From Ancylobacter sp. Lp-2 (GTDB lineage: Bacteria; Pseudomonadota; Alphaproteobacteria; Rhizobiales; Xanthobacteraceae): a stretch of 64,000 nucleotides of DNA. The stretch spans positions 496,001 to 560,000 of the forward strand of contig NZ_JAJALI010000003.1 in NCBI RefSeq assembly GCF_020523795.1, in the 5' to 3' direction. Each line of letters opens with the position of its first letter. Position 1 is the stretch's first letter. The notes beneath the pieces were generated by a model that did not search any database, had not been told where the DNA came from, and saw only the letters and a program-made list of their open reading frames with translations. The position numbers were made by a program, and so were the translations under genes. This document shows, piece by piece, positions 19,834 through 27,791 of this stretch.

Positions 19834-20301
19834 ATGACGGAACAGCACGGCGGCAAGGGACACGACGCGGACGCCCCCTCCCCCTCGCAATTGATCGACG
19901 CGCGGATCGCCGAACTGGGCGACTGGCGCGGCGAGGCGCTCGCCCGCCTCCGCCGCCTCATCCGCGCCGCCGATCCCGACGTGGTCGAGGAGTGGAAATG
20001 GCGCGGGGTGCCGGTCTGGTCGCATGCCGGCATCCTCTGCACCGGCGAGACCTATAAGAGCGTGGTGAAGATGACCTTCGCCCGCGGCGCGGCGCTGGCG
20101 GATTCGGCCGGCCTGTTCAATGCCAGCCTGGAGGGCAATACCCGCCGGGCGATCGACATCCATGAGGGCGAAGCGATCGACGAGGCGGCGCTGACCGCGC
20201 TGATCCGCGCCGCCGTGGCGCAGAACCTCGCCGCCAAGACCTCCACCGCCAAGACCTCCACCACGAAGACCTCCACCGCGAAGCCCGGCAAGAAGGCCTA
20301 G
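19834..20301 (+). CDS. DUF1801 domain-containing protein with Lys/Thr-rich tail
   Basis: A 155-residue cytoplasmic protein with the DUF1801 (YdhG-like) fold. WRGEALARLRRLIRAADPDVVEEWKW and the following GVPVWSHAGILC are typical of the family. The function is not established; some relatives are annotated as iron chaperone-like. The C-terminal ~20 residues are a basic repeat of KTSTA/KTSTT units ending in KPGKKA, resembling the nucleic-acid-binding tails of histone-like proteins. The ATG at 19834 is chosen because homology begins just after it; upstream reading frame is low-complexity. Confidence 0.8.
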   Translation: MTEQHGGKGHDADAPSPSQLIDARIAELGDWRGEALARLRRLIRAADPDVVEEWKWRGVPVWSHAGILCTGETYKSVVKMTFARGAALADSAGLFNASLEGNTRRAIDIHEGEAIDEAALTALIRAAVAQNLAAKTSTAKTSTTKTSTAKPGKKA

Positions 20302-20329
20302 CCGGCCGAGGGCGGTTTTTCCCGGCCGG
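20302..20329. terminator. Stem-loop between convergent DUF1801 and MocR genes
   Basis: CCGGCC pairs with GGCCGG across a 16-base loop that contains GGGCGG and TTTTT. It starts at the DUF1801 stop and lies just before the MocR stop, a fair position for a shared terminator, although the loop is long. Confidence 0.35.
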
Positions 20330-20337
20330 AACGCGCG

Positions 20338-21735
20338 TCACCGCAATAGCCGGCGCAGCAGCTCGAACACCGACGGATCGAGCGTCTGCGACACGTTGAA
20401 CCGCAGGAAGCCGGTCGCGGTTTGCGAGACGCTGAACGCATTGCCCGGCGCCAACACCACCCGCTCGGCCAGCGCCGCCCGGGCGATCTGCCCGGCGTCG
20501 ACGCCCTCCGGCAGCCGGCACCACAGGAACATGCCCGCCTCCGGGTCCAGCCACGGCGTGATGCCGATGGCCTTCAGCCGTGAAGCGACCTCGAAGCGGG
20601 CATGGGAGAGCCGCGTGCGGAGCCCTTCCATCTGCTTGCGGTAGCCGCCGTCGCTGAGGACGCGGAAGACCATCTCGGCGGCGAGCCGGCCGCCGCCGAA
20701 GGTGGTGGCGATCTTCAGGTCGATCAGTCCCTCGACCCAGGCCGGACGGGCCGCGATGAAGCCGCAGCGCGCCGAAGCCGACAGCGTCTTGGAGAAGCTG
20801 CCGATGTGGATCACCCGCTCCAGCCCGTCGAACGCTGCCAGGCGCGGCGCGGGGGCGTGCTCGAAATCGGCGAAGATGTCGTCCTCGACGATGGTGAGCG
20901 CGAACTGGTCGGCAAGCTTCAGCACCTTGTGGGCGGTGACGGCGGACAGCACCGCCCCGGTCGGATTGTGGATCGCCGAATTGGTGATGTAGAGCCGTGG
21001 CCGATGCTCGGCGAGCACCTGGCCGAACCGCGCGAGATCCGGGCCGGACGGCGTGTAGGGCACGCCGACCACCTTGGCGCGATGCGCCCGCAAGAGGGCC
21101 TGGAAATTGAAATAGCAGGGATCGTCGATCACCACGGTATCGCCGGGCTCGATGAGGAACCGGCACAGGAGGTCGATCGCCTGCGTTCCCGACTCGGTCA
21201 GCAGGATCTGGTCCGGCGCGGCATCGATGCCGCGCTCGCCCATGCGCCGCGCGATGAACTGGCGTAGCGGCGGCAGGCCGAGGGGCGAACCGTAATCGGC
21301 CAGCACCTCGCCCTCGGCGCGCGCGAGCCCACGCAAGGCCCGCCGCAGCCCCTCTTCGGGGAGCCATGACGGCGGCAGCCACCCGCAGCCCGGCTTCAGG
21401 TCGCCGCCGCCGGCCTCCAGCGACTGCCGCGATACCCAGAACGGATCGACGGTGCGATCGAGCTTCGGGCCGATCTCCGAGAGCGCGAACGGTGCCGCCT
21501 GGCTGGCGACATAGAAGCCGGAACCGGGGCGGGACAGGATCGCGCCTTCCGCCACCAGCCGCTCATAGGCCGCGACCACGGTGGAGGCCGACACCTTCAG
21601 GCTCGTGGCCAGCCCGCGGATCGACGGCAGCTTGGCGCCCGGCGTCAGGCTACGCCCGGCAATACGCTGGCGGATCGTCGCCATGACCGCCGTGACCTTG
21701 GAACTTCCCGTCATCCGTACTGAACTTTGCTTCAT
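20338..21735 (-). CDS. MocR-type GntR regulator with aminotransferase domain
   Basis: A 465-residue MocR regulator. The N-terminal GntR winged helix (residues ~10-78, LTPGAKLPSIRGLATSLKVS) is fused to a fold-type I aminotransferase-like domain with the PLP lysine at about K316 in GSFSKTLS and the aspartate/tyrosine region VIDDPCYF. Such proteins sense PLP, often with an amino compound, and control a nearby gene. The start is uncertain: ATG 21735 lacks a ribosome site, and ATG 21714 also removes nothing essential. It is divergent from an EamA exporter, a recurrent MocR partner. Confidence 0.92.
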   Translation of the reverse strand: MKQSSVRMTGSSKVTAVMATIRQRIAGRSLTPGAKLPSIRGLATSLKVSASTVVAAYERLVAEGAILSRPGSGFYVASQAAPFALSEIGPKLDRTVDPFWVSRQSLEAGGGDLKPGCGWLPPSWLPEEGLRRALRGLARAEGEVLADYGSPLGLPPLRQFIARRMGERGIDAAPDQILLTESGTQAIDLLCRFLIEPGDTVVIDDPCYFNFQALLRAHRAKVVGVPYTPSGPDLARFGQVLAEHRPRLYITNSAIHNPTGAVLSAVTAHKVLKLADQFALTIVEDDIFADFEHAPAPRLAAFDGLERVIHIGSFSKTLSASARCGFIAARPAWVEGLIDLKIATTFGGGRLAAEMVFRVLSDGGYRKQMEGLRTRLSHARFEVASRLKAIGITPWLDPEAGMFLWCRLPEGVDAGQIARAALAERVVLAPGNAFSVSQTATGFLRFNVSQTLDPSVFELLRRLLR

Positions 21736-21764
21736 AACAGTTTCGTAAAACCGTATCGAACTGT
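21716..21764. promoter_or_regulatory. Candidate MocR operator (direct repeat plus dyad)
   Basis: CGTACTGAACT (21716-21726) and CGTATCGAACT (21752-21762) form a direct repeat 36 bases apart. An overlapping dyad pairs ACAGTTTCG (21737-21745) with CGAACTGT (21757-21764). Direct repeats plus an inverted element are the arrangement known for MocR regulators such as GabR and PdxR. The left repeat falls inside the MocR gene if translation starts at 21735. Confidence 0.5.
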
Positions 21765-21845
21765 GGCTTGAAGCGCCAGAGGCTCGGACCGATAGCATCG
21801 GAACGCCCGGAAACAGGGCCACGAGGCGAAAGGCGAAAAGGCGAC

Positions 21846-22709
21846 ATGGAACGTGCAACGGCCGGATGGCTCAACGGCCTCGTCGGCGTGGTGATCTTCA
21901 GCGGCTCACTCCCCGCCACGCGGGTGGCGGTGATGCAGTTCGACCCGGTGTTCCTCACCGTCGCCCGCGCCGCCATCGCCGGCCTGCTGGCACTCGCCCT
22001 GCTGCTCGCCTGCGGCGAGCGGCGACCGGCTCTCCGCGACATCGCCTCGCTCGCCGTGGTGGCGCTGGGCGTGGTGCTCGGCTTCCCCTTGCTCACGGCG
22101 CTGGCGCTCCAGCACGTCACCTCGGCGCATTCCATCGTCTTCATCGGCCTCCTGCCGCTGGCGACGGCGATCTTCGGCGTGCTGCGCGGCGGCGAGCGGC
22201 CCAAGCCCGCCTTCTGGCTGTTCTCGTTGCTCGGCAGCGCGCTGGTCGCCGGCTTCGCGCTGTCGCAGGGGCTCACCGCCTCGCCGACCGGGGATGCGCT
22301 GATGCTGGCGGCGATCATCGTCTGCGGGCTCGGCTATGCCGAGGGCGCCCGGCTCGCGCGGACGCTCGGCGGCTGGCAGGTGATCTCGTGGACGCTGGTG
22401 CTGTCGCTGCCGCTGATGATCGTGCTGGCCGTCCTCTACATGCCGCCGAGCTTCGCCGGCATCGAGGCCCCTGCGTGGCTCGGCCTCGCCTATGTCTCGC
22501 TGTTCAGCATGCTGATCGGCTTCGTGTTCTGGTATCGCGGCCTCGCGCAGGGCGGCATCGCGGCGGTCGGCCAATTGCAGTTGCTGCAGCCCTTCTTCGG
22601 CCTCGCGCTGGCGGCAACGCTGCTGCACGAGAAGGTGAGCGGGGCGATGCTGGCGGTGACGGTGGCGGTCATCCTGTGCGTGGCCGGCGCGCGGAAGTTC
22701 GCGCGATAG
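21846..22709 (+). CDS. EamA/DMT family transporter
   Basis: A 287-residue inner-membrane protein with ten hydrophobic spans in two EamA repeats. The opening (WLNGLVGVVIFSGSLPATRVAV) and FGVLRGGERPKPAFWLFSLLG are typical of the drug/metabolite superfamily, which mostly exports amino acids or metabolites. The ATG at 21846 is the one that places the first span near the N-terminus. It is divergent from a MocR regulator, which suggests export of an amino compound controlled through PLP sensing. Confidence 0.9.
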   Translation: MERATAGWLNGLVGVVIFSGSLPATRVAVMQFDPVFLTVARAAIAGLLALALLLACGERRPALRDIASLAVVALGVVLGFPLLTALALQHVTSAHSIVFIGLLPLATAIFGVLRGGERPKPAFWLFSLLGSALVAGFALSQGLTASPTGDALMLAAIIVCGLGYAEGARLARTLGGWQVISWTLVLSLPLMIVLAVLYMPPSFAGIEAPAWLGLAYVSLFSMLIGFVFWYRGLAQGGIAAVGQLQLLQPFFGLALAATLLHEKVSGAMLAVTVAVILCVAGARKFAR

Positions 22710-22726
22710 GGGCGCAGCTGGACGGT

Positions 22727-22747
22727 GGCCGCCACACCATGGCGGCC
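22727..22747 (+). terminator. Stem-loop after the EamA gene
   Basis: GGCCGCC, seven bases, GGCGGCC, beginning 17 bases after the EamA stop, followed by GGCTATTCATT. The stem is good but the T-tract is poor. Confidence 0.4.
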
Positions 22748-22853
22748 GGCTATTCATTAATCCGAGCGATAGGCCCTATCTCCGCCGGCCGGCTAATCGG
22801 CGCGGACGTCCCGTTCTAACCTAAGGGGAACTCACCGACCGGGAACCTCGGAC

Positions 22854-23939
22854 ATGAATGCTTGGACCTCGATCCTCGCGGCGGCGCTGGCCCCCGCCAG
22901 CCTGCTGATGGCAACGGAGGCGTGGGCGCAGGCCACTGGCAAGCCGCAGCCGCTGGTCATCCAGGAACAGGGCAGCTTCGCGGTCGGCGGCACGGTGTCG
23001 ACGGCGCCCGGCCGCTTCGATCCCCGCAAGCCGATGGGTCCCGCCGGGCAGAGCTTCCACGGCGACCATGCCTATGTCTTCTACCAGATCCCGGTCGAGC
23101 CGCGGAAATACCCGCTCGTGATGTGGCACGGCTTCGGCCAGTTCTCGAAGACCTGGGAGAGCACGCCGGACGGCCGGGAGGGGTTCCAGACCCTGTTCCT
23201 GCGGCGGAACTTCGCCACCTATCTGATCGACCAGCCGCGGCGCGGCAATGCCGGGCGCAGCACGGTCGAGACCACCGTCAAGCCGGTGCCGGACGAACAG
23301 TTCTGGTTCGGCCAGTTCCGCGTCGGCGTCTGGCCGGACTATTTCGACGGCGTGCAGTTTTCCCGCGACCCGCGGGCGCTCGACCAGTATTTCCGGGCGA
23401 TGACGCCCGATACCGGGCCGTTCGACATCGGCGTGATGTCCAGCGCTGTCTCCGCGCTATTCGACCGCATCGGCCCGGCCGTGCTGGTCACCCATTCGCA
23501 TAGCGGTGGCCTCGGCTGGGTCACCGCCATGCGGAACGCCAACGTCAAGGCCATCGTCGCCTTCGAGCCGGGCAGCAATTTCGTCTTCCCGGAGGGCGAG
23601 GTGCCCGCCGACATCCCCAACGCCTTCGACACGCTGAAGGGCGTGCCGGTGCCGATGGACCAGTTCATGGCGCTGACCCGCATCCCCATCGTCATCTTCT
23701 ACGGCGACAACATCCCGGAGACCGCGACCGACATTCCCACCCAGGACGCCTGGCGGGCGCGGCTCGCCATGGCGCGGCTCTGGCGCGACGCGGTGAACCG
23801 GCACGGCGGCGACGCGACGCTGGTCCACCTGCCGGAGATCGGCATTCGCGGCAACACGCACTTTCCGTTCTCGGACCTCAACAATGTCGAGATCGCCGAC
23901 CAGGTGTCGGCCTTCCTCGCGGCCAAGAAGCTCGACTGA
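22854..23939 (+). CDS. Exported alpha/beta hydrolase
   Basis: A 361-residue protein with a signal peptide (residues 1-26, ending AWA-QA) and an alpha/beta-hydrolase domain. Seen are the oxyanion strand YPLVMWHGFGQFSKTWE, the nucleophile elbow VTHSHSGGLGW, which replaces GxSxG by SHSGG, an acidic loop (IVIFYGDNIPE) and a late histidine in GIRGNTHFPFSDLNN. Related secreted hydrolases are mostly uncharacterised esterases. The gene lies 100 bases before a haem-protein gene on the same strand. Substrate unknown. Confidence 0.85.
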   Translation: MNAWTSILAAALAPASLLMATEAWAQATGKPQPLVIQEQGSFAVGGTVSTAPGRFDPRKPMGPAGQSFHGDHAYVFYQIPVEPRKYPLVMWHGFGQFSKTWESTPDGREGFQTLFLRRNFATYLIDQPRRGNAGRSTVETTVKPVPDEQFWFGQFRVGVWPDYFDGVQFSRDPRALDQYFRAMTPDTGPFDIGVMSSAVSALFDRIGPAVLVTHSHSGGLGWVTAMRNANVKAIVAFEPGSNFVFPEGEVPADIPNAFDTLKGVPVPMDQFMALTRIPIVIFYGDNIPETATDIPTQDAWRARLAMARLWRDAVNRHGGDATLVHLPEIGIRGNTHFPFSDLNNVEIADQVSAFLAAKKLD

Positions 23940-24039
23940 TCGATGTTCCCCGAGCCGGCCGGGGCACGGCCTCGACGCCCGGCTTCCTCCGGCGCGGGCG
24001 CCCGCCCCGCCCCCTGCCCCTCCTGTCGGGAACCGCCCC

Positions 24040-24516
24040 ATGAACAGACGGACCTCGTTCCTGTCGCTGGCCACCGCCCTCGCGCTGCTGGCGGGCTGGC
24101 AGGTGCACGCGGAAACCACGCGCGTAACCTTTCCCGAGGATCTCGCCCAGCTGGTCCACTACACCACGGTGCGGCGCGGCAACGTGACCGAGCACATCAT
24201 GACCACGCCGGCGGCGCTCGACGCGGTGAAGAACGGAAGAACCGTACCGGAGGGCACGCATTTCGTGCTGGTCGACTACCGCGACGGCCAGCTCTACCGC
24301 TATTTCGTCATGCAGAAGGGAGCGGGATGGGGCGCCGACTATGACGAGCGCCGCCGCACCGGCGACTGGCAGTTCCAATGGTTCTGGGCCGACCGGACCA
24401 TCAACATGAACGAGAACACCGCCCGCTGCCAATCCTGCCACCGGAGCCAGTCGGGCTCGGAATATCTCTTCACCGCCAGCCGGATTCCCGACTTCGACGG
24501 CTCCCCGGTCGATTGA
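24040..24516 (+). CDS. Cytochrome P460-like exported haem protein
   Basis: A 158-residue protein with a signal peptide (residues 1-24, ALA-like end HAE) and one c-type haem-binding motif CQSCH at residues 130-134 close to the C-terminus. The order of features (TTHE-like N-terminal region, FVMQKGAGWGADY, GDWQFQWF, NENTARCQSCH) fits cytochrome P460-family proteins, some of which oxidise hydroxylamine or detoxify NO in the periplasm. A lysine near residue 93 could be the haem cross-link, but this is not provable by eye. The next gene, nine bases on, encodes a membrane protein with four histidines placed as haem ligands. Confidence 0.72.
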   Translation: MNRRTSFLSLATALALLAGWQVHAETTRVTFPEDLAQLVHYTTVRRGNVTEHIMTTPAALDAVKNGRTVPEGTHFVLVDYRDGQLYRYFVMQKGAGWGADYDERRRTGDWQFQWFWADRTINMNENTARCQSCHRSQSGSEYLFTASRIPDFDGSPVD

Positions 24517-24525
24517 GACGCCGGC

Positions 24526-25353
24526 GTGCCCCCTGCCCTCCTCCTGTTCCGGCTGGCGCTCGATCTCCTCGCCGGTGGCCTGCTGCTGCTCGCTATGGCC
24601 TATTGGTGGCTCGGCAACGCGGTCCACGAGCTCGCCGGCACCGCCCTGTTCGTGCTGGTCGGCGCGCATAACCTCTTCAACCGCCGCCGCTACCGCCCGC
24701 TCCTCGCGGCGCGCAAGCACGCGCGCGGCCGGCTCGACCTCGCCGTGCTGCTTCTGCTGGCGGTGGCGATGCTGGGGCTTCTCGGCACCAGTGTGCCGAT
24801 CTCGGAAACCCTGTCCGGCCTTGTACCCGGCGGCGGTTACACCGCCCGGCAGATCCACGTGCTGGCCGGCTATTGGGTGCTGGTCGCCGTTGCGCTCCAT
24901 CTCGGCCTGCGCTGGCCGCAGTTCATGGAAACGGCACGCGCTCTGTTCGGACTGGAACAGCCCAATGCGGCGCGCACCCTGGCGCTCCGGCTGCTCGCCG
25001 CGGCCATCGCCCTCCACGGCGTGTGGAGTTCCTTCGTGCTCGGCATCGGCGCCCGCCTTTCCCTGCAAACCACGCTGGACTGGTGGAACTTCGAGGAATC
25101 GGCGGCCGGCTTCTTCGTCCATGCCCTTGCGGTCGCCGGGCTCTATGGCGTGCTGAGCTACTACGCCGCCGGCTGGCTGCGGCGGCGCGCTAGCCGCGAT
25201 AGCGCAGAGCGTCGACCAGCAGCGAGAAGGCGGCCGAGGGCTGCCGGCGGCTTGGATAATACAGGTGATAGCCGGGAAACGGCGGGCACCAGTCCTCCAG
25301 CACCTGGACCAGCCGCCCTTGCTCGAGATAGCCGGTCACCCGGTCCTCCATGA
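24526..25353 (+). CDS. DUF4405-type di-haem membrane protein
   Basis: A 275-residue membrane protein starting at GTG nine bases after the P460-like gene. Histidines H34 and H48 lie on one span and H111 and H125 on another, both pairs 14 apart, the spacing of cytochrome b561-like helices binding two b haems. About six spans are visible. It could pass electrons between the quinone pool and the exported haem protein. The predicted last ~53 residues, after YYAAGWLRRRASR, are hydrophilic, Arg/Pro-rich and encoded opposite the end of the LysR gene, so they are probably recent read-through. Confidence 0.8.
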   Translation: MPPALLLFRLALDLLAGGLLLLAMAYWWLGNAVHELAGTALFVLVGAHNLFNRRRYRPLLAARKHARGRLDLAVLLLLAVAMLGLLGTSVPISETLSGLVPGGGYTARQIHVLAGYWVLVAVALHLGLRWPQFMETARALFGLEQPNAARTLALRLLAAAIALHGVWSSFVLGIGARLSLQTTLDWWNFEESAAGFFVHALAVAGLYGVLSYYAAGWLRRRASRDSAERRPAARRRPRAAGGLDNTGDSRETAGTSPPAPGPAALARDSRSPGPP

Positions 25354-26083
25354 CGAAGGCGAGGCCGAAGCCGTCGAGCGCCGCCTGCGTCACCATGTGC
25401 GTGTGGTTGAAGGCGAGCTGCCCCTCGACGCGGACCCGCACTTCCCGCCCGTCCTTCTCCAGCTCCCAGGGATAGAGCCCGCCCGAGCTGAGCATGCGCA
25501 GATTGATGCAGGAATGCGCCGCGAGGTCCTGCGGCACGAGGGGAACCGGCCGCTTCTCGAAATAGGCGGGCGCGCCGACCACGATCATCCGCACATCCGG
25601 CCCGATGCGCACCGCGATCATGTCCTTGGCGAGCGCCTCGCCCAGCCGCACGCCGGCGTCGAAGCGCTCGGCCACGATGTCGGTCAGGCTGGAATCGATG
25701 CTGAGTTCGACATGGATGTCGGGATAATCCGGCAAGAGCCGCTTGAGCGCCGGCCACAGCACGGTGATGGCGGCATGCTCGGCGGTGGTGATGCGGATGG
25801 TGCCGGCCGGCTTCTCGCGCAATTCGCTGAGCGAGGTCAGCTGCGCGCCGATCTCGTCGAAAGCCGGCCGCAAGGTCGCCAGCAGGCGCTCGCCGGCGTC
25901 GGTGGCCGCGACGCTGCGCGTGGTACGGGTCAGCAGGCGGACGCCCAGCCGGGCCTCCAGGCGCCGGATCGTATGGCTGAGGGCGGATTGCGAGGTGCCG
26001 AGCTTGGCGGCGGCGCGGGTGAAGCTTCGCTCCTCGGCCACCACCAGGAAGGCATTCAGGTCGACAAGGTCATCACGCTGCAT
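25190..26083 (-). CDS. LysR family transcriptional regulator
   Basis: A 297-residue LysR regulator. The winged helix-turn-helix occupies residues ~8-65 (RSFTRAAAKLGTSQSALSHT), followed by the effector-binding domain (AERFDAGVRLGEALAKDMIAV, CINLRMLSSGGLYPWELE). The subgroup is the one that typically sits next to aldo/keto reductase, cupin and alcohol dehydrogenase genes. It is divergent from the cupin-dehydrogenase genes and probably regulates them. Its 3' end overlaps the DUF4405 gene by 164 bases on the opposite strand. Confidence 0.93.
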   Translation of the reverse strand: MQRDDLVDLNAFLVVAEERSFTRAAAKLGTSQSALSHTIRRLEARLGVRLLTRTTRSVAATDAGERLLATLRPAFDEIGAQLTSLSELREKPAGTIRITTAEHAAITVLWPALKRLLPDYPDIHVELSIDSSLTDIVAERFDAGVRLGEALAKDMIAVRIGPDVRMIVVGAPAYFEKRPVPLVPQDLAAHSCINLRMLSSGGLYPWELEKDGREVRVRVEGQLAFNHTHMVTQAALDGFGLAFVMEDRVTGYLEQGRLVQVLEDWCPPFPGYHLYYPSRRQPSAAFSLLVDALRYRG

Positions 26084-26118
26084 TCATGAATTTTGGACAT
26101 GGCTTCATGCGATTTACA

Positions 26119-26146
26119 ATCACTAGTTCACCAAAATCAGGGTGAT
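26119..26146. promoter_or_regulatory. Candidate LysR binding site
   Basis: In the 104-base divergent spacer ATCAC (26119-26123) mirrors GTGAT (26142-26146), with an inner TCACC/GGTGA pair (26128-26132, 26141-26145). The region is AT-rich and lies 42 bases before the cupin start, consistent with LysR control of both genes. Confidence 0.4.
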
Positions 26147-26187
26147 AAACAGGACGTGAAACCTCCGTCCCAATTTGGAGCATCCTC

Positions 26188-26577
26188 ATGGAGATCAAGC
26201 GCGCCGGCTCGCAACCCTCCCGGCGAGGGCCGGAGGAGTACTTCACCGGAACCGTCCGCATCGACTCCCCCTTCGCCGGCAGCGGCGGGCTGAGCGGCGC
26301 CACCGTCACCTTCGAGCCGGGGGCCCGCACCGCCTGGCACACGCATCCGCTCGGGCAGACGATACTCGTCGTCTCCGGCTATGGCCGGGCGCAGCACGAG
26401 GGCGGGCCGGTGGAAGAGATACGGCCCGGCGACATCGTCTGGTTTCCGCCCGGCGAGAAGCACTGGCACGGCGCCGCGCCGGACACCGCGATGACCCACC
26501 TCGCCATCGCCGAGGCGCAGGACGGCAAGGTGGTCGACTGGCTGGAGAAGGTCAGCGACACCGACTACGCCGGCTGA
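26188..26577 (+). CDS. Cupin domain protein
   Basis: A 129-residue single cupin. Metal-binding motif 1 is [17 protein letters not shown] and motif 2 is PPGEKHWHG, giving three to four histidines for a divalent metal. Relatives include hydroxynitrile-lyase-like cupins and carboxymuconolactone-type accessory proteins in LysR-linked redox clusters. The ATG follows an AGCATCCTC stretch, a weak ribosome site. No specific reaction can be named. Confidence 0.88.
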   Translation: MEIKRAGSQPSRRGPEEYFTGTVRIDSPFAGSGGLSGATVTFEPGARTAWHTHPLGQTILVVSGYGRAQHEGGPVEEIRPGDIVWFPPGEKHWHGAAPDTAMTHLAIAEAQDGKVVDWLEKVSDTDYAG

Positions 26578-26606
26578 GCGCCGGCGCCGATGACGACCTG
26601 ACGGCA

Positions 26607-26628
26607 GGGCCGGCCGCGCCGCCGGCCC
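26607..26628 (+). other. Perfect stem-loop between cupin and alcohol dehydrogenase genes
   Basis: GGGCCGGC, six bases, GCCGGCCC. A fully paired 8-bp GC stem in the intercistronic gap with no T-tract. Likely affects mRNA processing or stability. Confidence 0.4.
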
Positions 26629-26661
26629 GCCAATCCTCACGACCGATAAGGGGACCTCACC

Positions 26662-27729
26662 ATGAAGACCATCGGCTATGCGGCACAGGCCGCGGACGCG
26701 CCCCTGGCGCCCTTCGATTTCGAGCGTCGCGAGTTGCGCGTCAACGATGTCGCCATGGAGGTGCTGTATTGCGGCGTCTGCCATTCCGACCTGCATCAGG
26801 CGCGCAACGACTGGGGCTGGAGCCAGTACCCGATGGTGCCCGGCCACGAGATCGTCGGCCGTGTCATCGCGGTCGGCGGCGACGTGCAGCGCTACCGGAT
26901 CGGCGACCATGTCGCGGTCGGCTGCATGGTGGATTCCTGCCAGTCCTGTGACCAGTGCCGCAAGGGGTTGGAGCAGTTCTGCAAGAAGGCCAACGTGCAG
27001 ACCTATAACGACACCGACCGCTTCTCCTGCGAGCCGACGTCCCGGACCCATGGTGGCTATTCCAAGCATCTCGTGGTGCGCGAGGAGTTCGCGGTGCGGG
27101 TGCCGGACGGGCTCGACCTCTCCAAGGCGGCGCCGCTGCTCTGCGCCGGCATCACCACTTATTCTCCGCTGCGCAACTGGAATGTCGGCCCCGGCAGCCG
27201 CGTCGGCGTGGTCGGCATTGGCGGGCTCGGCCACATGGCGGTGAAGCTCGCCGCTGCGCTCGGCGCCGACGTCACCGCGATCAGCCGCACCCGTGACAAG
27301 GAGGCCGACGCGCTCGCCCTCGGCGCCGACCGGCTGCTGGCCTCCTCCGATGCCGAGGCGATGGCGCAGGCGGCGAACGGCTTCGACCTGATCATCGACA
27401 CCGTGCCGGTCGAGCACGACATCACCCCCTATCTGCCGCTGCTCGACGTCGACGCCACGCTGGTGCTGGTCGGCCAGGTCGGCCCGCTGCCGCCCTCCAC
27501 CACCGTGCCGCTGCTGCTCGGCCGGCGCAGCGTCGCCGGCTCCTGCATCGGCGGCATCGCTGAGACGCAGGAGATGCTGGACTTCTGCGCCAAGGCCGGC
27601 GTGCTGCCCGATGTCGAGATGATCCGCATCGATCAGATCAACGAAGCCTTCGAGCGGATGGAGCACTCCGATGTGCGCTACAGGTTCGTGATCGATATGG
27701 CCTCGCTGCCGGCCCCGGCGGCGGCCTGA
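26662..27729 (+). CDS. Zinc-dependent NAD(P) alcohol dehydrogenase (YahK/cinnamyl alcohol dehydrogenase group)
   Basis: A 355-residue medium-chain dehydrogenase. Catalytic zinc ligands are in YCGVCHSDLH and VPGHEIVG; the structural zinc loop is CQSCDQCRKGLEQFC. The Rossmann motif is GIGGLGHMAVK at about residue 185, and DVEMIRIDQINEAFERM closes the family pattern. YahK-type enzymes reduce a broad range of aldehydes with NADPH. It is preceded by the cupin gene and followed by an intrinsic terminator, so the two probably form one unit under LysR control. Confidence 0.93.
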   Translation: MKTIGYAAQAADAPLAPFDFERRELRVNDVAMEVLYCGVCHSDLHQARNDWGWSQYPMVPGHEIVGRVIAVGGDVQRYRIGDHVAVGCMVDSCQSCDQCRKGLEQFCKKANVQTYNDTDRFSCEPTSRTHGGYSKHLVVREEFAVRVPDGLDLSKAAPLLCAGITTYSPLRNWNVGPGSRVGVVGIGGLGHMAVKLAAALGADVTAISRTRDKEADALALGADRLLASSDAEAMAQAANGFDLIIDTVPVEHDITPYLPLLDVDATLVLVGQVGPLPPSTTVPLLLGRRSVAGSCIGGIAETQEMLDFCAKAGVLPDVEMIRIDQINEAFERMEHSDVRYRFVIDMASLPAPAAA

Positions 27730-27735
27730 CCACCC

Positions 27736-27770
27736 GGACGGCCGCGCTTCCCATGCGGCCGTCCCCTTTT
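27736..27770 (+). terminator. Intrinsic terminator after the alcohol dehydrogenase gene
   Basis: GGACGGCCGC, nine bases, GCGGCCGTCC is a perfect 10-bp stem followed by CCTTTTCCC. It starts seven bases after the dehydrogenase stop and would separate the cupin-dehydrogenase unit from the reductase gene that begins 21 bases later. Confidence 0.65.
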
Positions 27771-27791
27771 CCCAAGCAGGGGATCCGCACG

